From: Enterococcus ratti
GTDB lineage: Bacteria; Bacillota; Bacilli; Lactobacillales; Enterococcaceae
Assembly (NCBI RefSeq): GCF_001886195.1
Contig: NZ_JXLB01000012.1
Location: forward strand, 1-64,000
Direction of reading: 5' to 3'
Length of the DNA stretch: 64,000 bases
The notes under the pieces are model-generated. The model searched no databases. It had not been told where the DNA came from and saw only the letters and a list, made by a program, of their open reading frames with translations. The position numbers and the translations under genes were made by a program. Positions 60,801 through 64,000 of the stretch are shown here, piece after piece; position 1 is the first letter of the stretch, and the number at the start of each line of letters is the position of its first letter.

Positions 60801-61560
60801 TTAAAGAACCAATAATTGTTTTTGTTCAAGTTGTTTCATAAAGCTAACTAGTTTTTTAATACTTCTGCGACTAAGTATCAAAGTATCACCATTTTTAAAA
60901 TAAATTTCATTTGTTTTTTTTATCTACTAGTTTAATATTGGCGGGATTAATGGAATAGCTTTTCAACTCATTGAAAAAGTTAAGGTGCTCAAAAGCATGT
61001 TTCAGTTCTTCAACTTTCCCATGAATTAGAAAAAATTCTGTTTCACAATAAAATTCAATGGTTGAGCGGGAACTAGTAACTTTACTTAAATAGTTAACTT
61101 CTCTTGGATCAACCAAGTAAATTTTGGATAACGACTCAATTTTAATCAGATTATTTTGAGTTTGTTGTAAATGTGGTTGTTTAAATAATAACTCTTCTAG
61201 TCCATCCATCACTTCCATTAAATCATTTTTACTATAATATTTATCAGCTCGGATATTTTGATTAATAATTTCTGCTCCTTTAGTGGGGTCATTTGTTAAA
61301 AAAATGATGTAACAGAAATTATTTTTAATACGAATTTTCTTACTGAAATCAATTCCGGAATGGAATCTATTTAGTTCAATATCGATAATAAAAATATCTG
61401 AGTCTTGAATAGGCATAAAATCAAGACGATTATAAAATTTTTCTAATTGAGATGGCGAAGGGATCACTAATGAAATCGTTGTTAAGTGTTCGTTGTCATT
61501 ATATTTTTTACGGAATTTTTCCTGATGAAAAACATTATCTTCGATATAGTATATTTTCAT
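60801..61560 (-). pseudogene. LytTR-family response regulator (AgrA-like), frameshifted
   Basis: Partner of the sensor kinase. The receiver domain begins MKIYYIEDNVFHQEKF, with the phospho-acceptor D60 in DIFIIDIELNRFHSG and the Thr in IIFLTND. The LytTR DNA-binding domain starts near residue 140 (KIESLSKIYLVDPREVNYL ... FFLIHGKVEELKH). An A8 run (plus strand T8, 60914-60921) shifts the frame and gives a stop at 60907. With seven A's the frame continues TNEIYFKNGDTLILSRRSIKKLV to a stop at 60801, the conserved LytTR end. The start is ATG 61560 after GGAG. Intact length would be 252 residues. Confidence 0.85.
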
Positions 61561-61834
61561 ATTATCATCTCCAAATTTCAATCATCCTTAGTATAGCAAG
61601 AATGCAGAGGTTGATAAAGTAAGGAAAATGCTCAACGTTTTATTAATTGGTTCAATGGTATTTTTATATCTTTTAATCCATAGAAAAAGCTACTGGAATA
61701 TATCTTTTTAGAATTCAGTCTTACTTTTACCAAAAAAAGATATTTTTTATGATTAAGCAAATTAATACGTTTGTTATTAAATTATAATAATAAATGACAG
61801 ATAACATATGATTTTGTGGAGGGAGATACTAACG

Positions 61835-62590
61835 TTGGTCTTCAAATTTTTACAGAAATTAAATAAAAAAGCAAGTAAGCCAGAAGAAGAAACAGAAGTT
61901 CAAGAAATTATTTCAGAAAAAAAAGGATTAGAAGAGGTGTCATTTGCGTTAAATGAAGATGAAAAAATTGTTGTGGATTTTTTAAGCGACATGGATAGAG
62001 ATTTTGGGAGTAGTATTTCAGACCGAGTGAAGCAAGGAAATCATTTTGAACGTTTTTTAGCAGCTGCTTTTAGATTAGCTGGGTATAAAGTTGTAATCAC
62101 TAAAAAATGGTATGTAAAGGAGAATCGTGTATATACTGGAGATGGTGGAATAGATTTGATTTTAACCACAGAAAATGAACGTATAGCAGTCCAAGCAAAA
62201 TCAAAACGTTTGAATAGTTGTCGGGATTATCGATTGATTACAGATAACGACGTAAAAAAATTTGCAGGTACATCGGATAAAAATTGGACTAAAAAGATGT
62301 TTATTACCTCGACGTTTTTTAATAATTATGCCTATAAACAAATAGCAGAAAATGAAAAAGTTGATAAAATCGAGTGGTATGATCGATATGGACTTTTAAA
62401 ATTGTTAAATCAATTAATTCCAGCAACCATGCTTAAATATCAATTATTAAGCTCTTTACCAGAAAATGTAAAAATTTGTCCTAAATGTAGTAAGGGAATT
62501 ATGACAAAATTTCAGAATGGACAAACTGGAAAATATTTTAATTCTTGTTCGGTTTATTGTGGGCATACAGAAAGCATTAAAAATTCTTGA
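61835..62590 (+). CDS. Mrr-type restriction endonuclease with C-terminal zinc ribbon
   Basis: A 251-residue protein. An N-terminal charged segment is followed by a PD-(D/E)XK nuclease domain of the Mrr/restriction endonuclease-like group: GNHFERFLAAAFRLAGYKVV, then GDGGIDLIL (D107) and VQAKS (Q120-x-K122). The C-terminus has a topoisomerase-type zinc ribbon, CPKCSKG ... FNSCSVYCGH. The start is probably TTG 61835, nine bases after GGAGGGAG; ATG 61808 lies before that site and would add nine hydrophobic residues. Mrr-like enzymes cut modified foreign DNA; that role is inferred. Confidence 0.78.
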   Translation: MVFKFLQKLNKKASKPEEETEVQEIISEKKGLEEVSFALNEDEKIVVDFLSDMDRDFGSSISDRVKQGNHFERFLAAAFRLAGYKVVITKKWYVKENRVYTGDGGIDLILTTENERIAVQAKSKRLNSCRDYRLITDNDVKKFAGTSDKNWTKKMFITSTFFNNYAYKQIAENEKVDKIEWYDRYGLLKLLNQLIPATMLKYQLLSSLPENVKICPKCSKGIMTKFQNGQTGKYFNSCSVYCGHTESIKNS

Positions 62591-62695
62591 TAAGAAGACG
62601 AGTTTTGAAATAGTAAGTTCTACATAAACATTGGAGTAGTATTGGATTATTTTTGTAATAATAATCGATGGTTTAATTTGGTTAATTAAATTTAA

Positions 62696-63122
62696 AAAGC
62701 GTTAAAGTGGGATATAGAAAATTTACTTTTAGATGTTCCTATTGAAAAAATATTACCAGAAATAAACGAACAACGTTTAAAAACTATAGATAGTAAAATT
62801 TTGCAGCCTAAAAGTGCAGATCAAGTATTAAGAGGAGTCACTGTTATTGGAGCAGGTATTATTCGTATGAATAGAACCCTTGCCAATTGTACTTTGCATG
62901 GTCAAAAACAGATGCTATTAATGTTTGGCGCACAAGTAATATCAAGGTAACCAATTTAAGTTTGATTGGATCAATACATATCTGAACATAAAGAGTTACT
63001 CTAGACAAACAACTGCTGGTTCAGCTGGAACAAGTTATGTTGGTATAATATTTATACCTATAAAAGAAATTAAAGCTAAAGTTTCTGTGTTAAATTTGCA
63101 AGTCTACTATCTTTTACATAGG
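62696..63122 (+). pseudogene. broken unidentified gene
   Basis: An open frame without a usable start codon encodes WDIENLLLDVPIEKILPEI, then SADQVLRGVTVIGAGIIRMNRTLANC, ending at 62950. A shift of frame gives TDAINVWRTSNIKVTNLSLIGSIHI, then GSAGTSYVGIIFIPIKEIKAKVSV up to about 63122. The pieces have protein-like composition and look like one gene with at least two frameshifts. I do not recognise the family. Confidence 0.5.
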
Positions 63123-63194
63123 TGACGTTCAGGTATAGTCAATATTAGTTATAAAAATACCCATGAATCGTAAAATTTTATTAATGATGTAGCG

Positions 63195-63355
63195 CCACCT
63201 AAAAAGTTAGACTTTTTTGGAGTGGAGAAATCCACTCCGTTTTTCTGTGCTTTTATTGATGATTTTAGGCAGCTTTTAAACCATTTCTCTAAATTGCACC
63301 GGAGCCTACCAGTTTAGTTTCCCTTTCATACGTTCATGATAGAAGATCTTATGTT
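63195..63355 (-). mobile_element. IS3-family transposase 3' remnant
   Basis: On the minus strand, FYHERMKGKLNW, a stop, then APVQFREMV and a TAA (63276) match the C-terminus of IS3-type transposases (YHERxxGKLNxxSPVQFR). A hairpin GGAGTGG / CCACTCC (63219-63238) and CACCTAAAAAGTTAGAC, resembling an element end, follow. The rest of the element is absent, so it is an inactive end fragment. Confidence 0.75.
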
Positions 63356-63518
63356 TTTTTTACTTCATGTTAGAAGATATAAATATTAATATTTCGTTGA
63401 AGAAAGATTTTTACGAGATTGTATTTAAGTCTGATTTCTTGAAAATGAAAATAAAGTTCTACCTTTTAACATAATTATGTTAATAATGGGATAAAGAATA
63501 AAAATGGGGGTATGGGTG

Positions 63519-64000
63519 TGAACGAACTTGAAAAAAGAAAGTTAGAAATATTAGCGGTTGCTTATGGATTAAAACAAAGTGAATTAAAAAATGAAGAAGT
63601 ACAAGAGAATTATGCCGTTTTATTTTCTGCATATCGTAAAATGATCATGGAGGATAAAGATCATTTTTTTGTGGATACGAATAGAAAAAAGGAAATCTGT
63701 TCTTCGTTTGATGCTTCAATGAGAGCATTGAGAACAAATAAAGAAGGAATGCGTGAAGAATTTAGTCAGTTAAAAAAAGGTGATAGAAATTCTTTTCTTA
63801 TTTTTGGACAACCTACAATACTTTCTACGAAAGAAGGGATGGCACCCTCTCATTGTATTGGCATGTTAATTTATAAGAATGAGAAAAACGATTATTCTTT
63901 GTATTTAATTGATAAAAATAAAACACATAGTCCTCATTCAATAGTAAACAAACTCATTATCAGTAAGAGTAAGGAAAAAAAACTTGTTAATCTTTTAGCC
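63519..64000 (+). CDS. unidentified protein, runs off the window
   Basis: An open frame of 160 codons continues past the end. It starts with GTG after GGGGG (8 bases; an in-frame ATG at 63513 is too close to that site). The product begins MNELEKRKLEILAVAYGLKQ and has EDKDHFFVDTNRKKEICSSFDASM and APSHCIGMLIYKNEKNDYSLYLIDKN. It has no signal peptide or membrane span. The His-to-Asp spaced segment SHCIGMLIYKN ... LIDKN is vaguely like papain-fold effectors, but this is a guess. Function unknown. Confidence 0.65.

Larger units (their letters stand above)
62591..63518. other. degenerate stretch with gene relic and IS remnant
   Basis: 928 bp without an intact gene. Left to right it holds an open frame without a start (62696-62950), a second fragment in another frame to about 63122, and an IS3-type transposase end (63195-63355). 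The last 160 bases contain the start region of the final gene. Confidence 0.6.

Overview
This AT-rich window reads as low-GC Firmicutes chromosome, most likely Enterococcaceae. The gene order rpsB-tsf-pyrH-frr-uppS-cdsA-rseP-proS-polC-rimP-nusA-ylxR-ylxQ-infB-rbfA-truB-ribF, an arcR/arcABC deiminase locus, argS behind a T-box and a galE-galT-galR cluster all fit. Several decayed genes in the last 10 kb point to a host-adapted genome with ongoing gene loss (Melissococcus plutonius or a restricted Enterococcus would fit). The species cannot be proved from the sequence alone. I saw no rRNA, tRNA or CRISPR array.

Layout. 1-4.5 kb: end of a LysM protein, asnB, a YdaT-like protein, rpmG and folA. 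4.6-8.5 kb: an iron-siderophore ABC transporter, with a lipoprotein divergent from an ATPase and two permeases and a Fur box on each side. 8.7-11.5 kb: formyl-THF cyclo-ligase, rhomboid protease, YqgQ, glucokinase and a rhodanese-like protein. 12.3-15.8 kb: galE-galT-galR. 15.9-18.7 kb: tsaB, two RimI-like acetyltransferases and tsaD. 19.2-26.0 kb: a small surface-polysaccharide locus with a sortase and a possible non-canonical substrate, a Wzz-type chain-length protein, a tyrosine kinase, an EpsC/CapD dehydratase and one glycosyltransferase. 26.1-33.4 kb: arginine metabolism (arcR, arcA, arcB, arcC, T-box-argS, argR). 33.8-54.3 kb: the core translation, lipid and replication block.

54.3-64 kb is an accessory, decaying region. 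It holds a shattered short-chain dehydrogenase, an HTH regulator and a compact RiPP locus: a 28-residue precursor ending in a Cys-Ser-Cys core, a radical SAM/SPASM maturase interrupted by one in-frame amber codon, and a free-standing PqqD-like recognition protein. Next come an AgrC-like sensor kinase, a convergent LytTR response regulator frameshifted in an A8 run, an Mrr-type endonuclease with a zinc ribbon, an IS3-type transposase remnant and an unidentified gene that runs off the end.

The RiPP locus is the most likely undescribed system. Its parts are all recognisable, but in this strain the maturase has lost its SPASM C-terminus and the adjacent peptide-type two-component pair is also broken, so the pathway appears recently inactivated. 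Many annotated starts were moved to the codon that follows a clear Shine-Dalgarno sequence; each case is noted.
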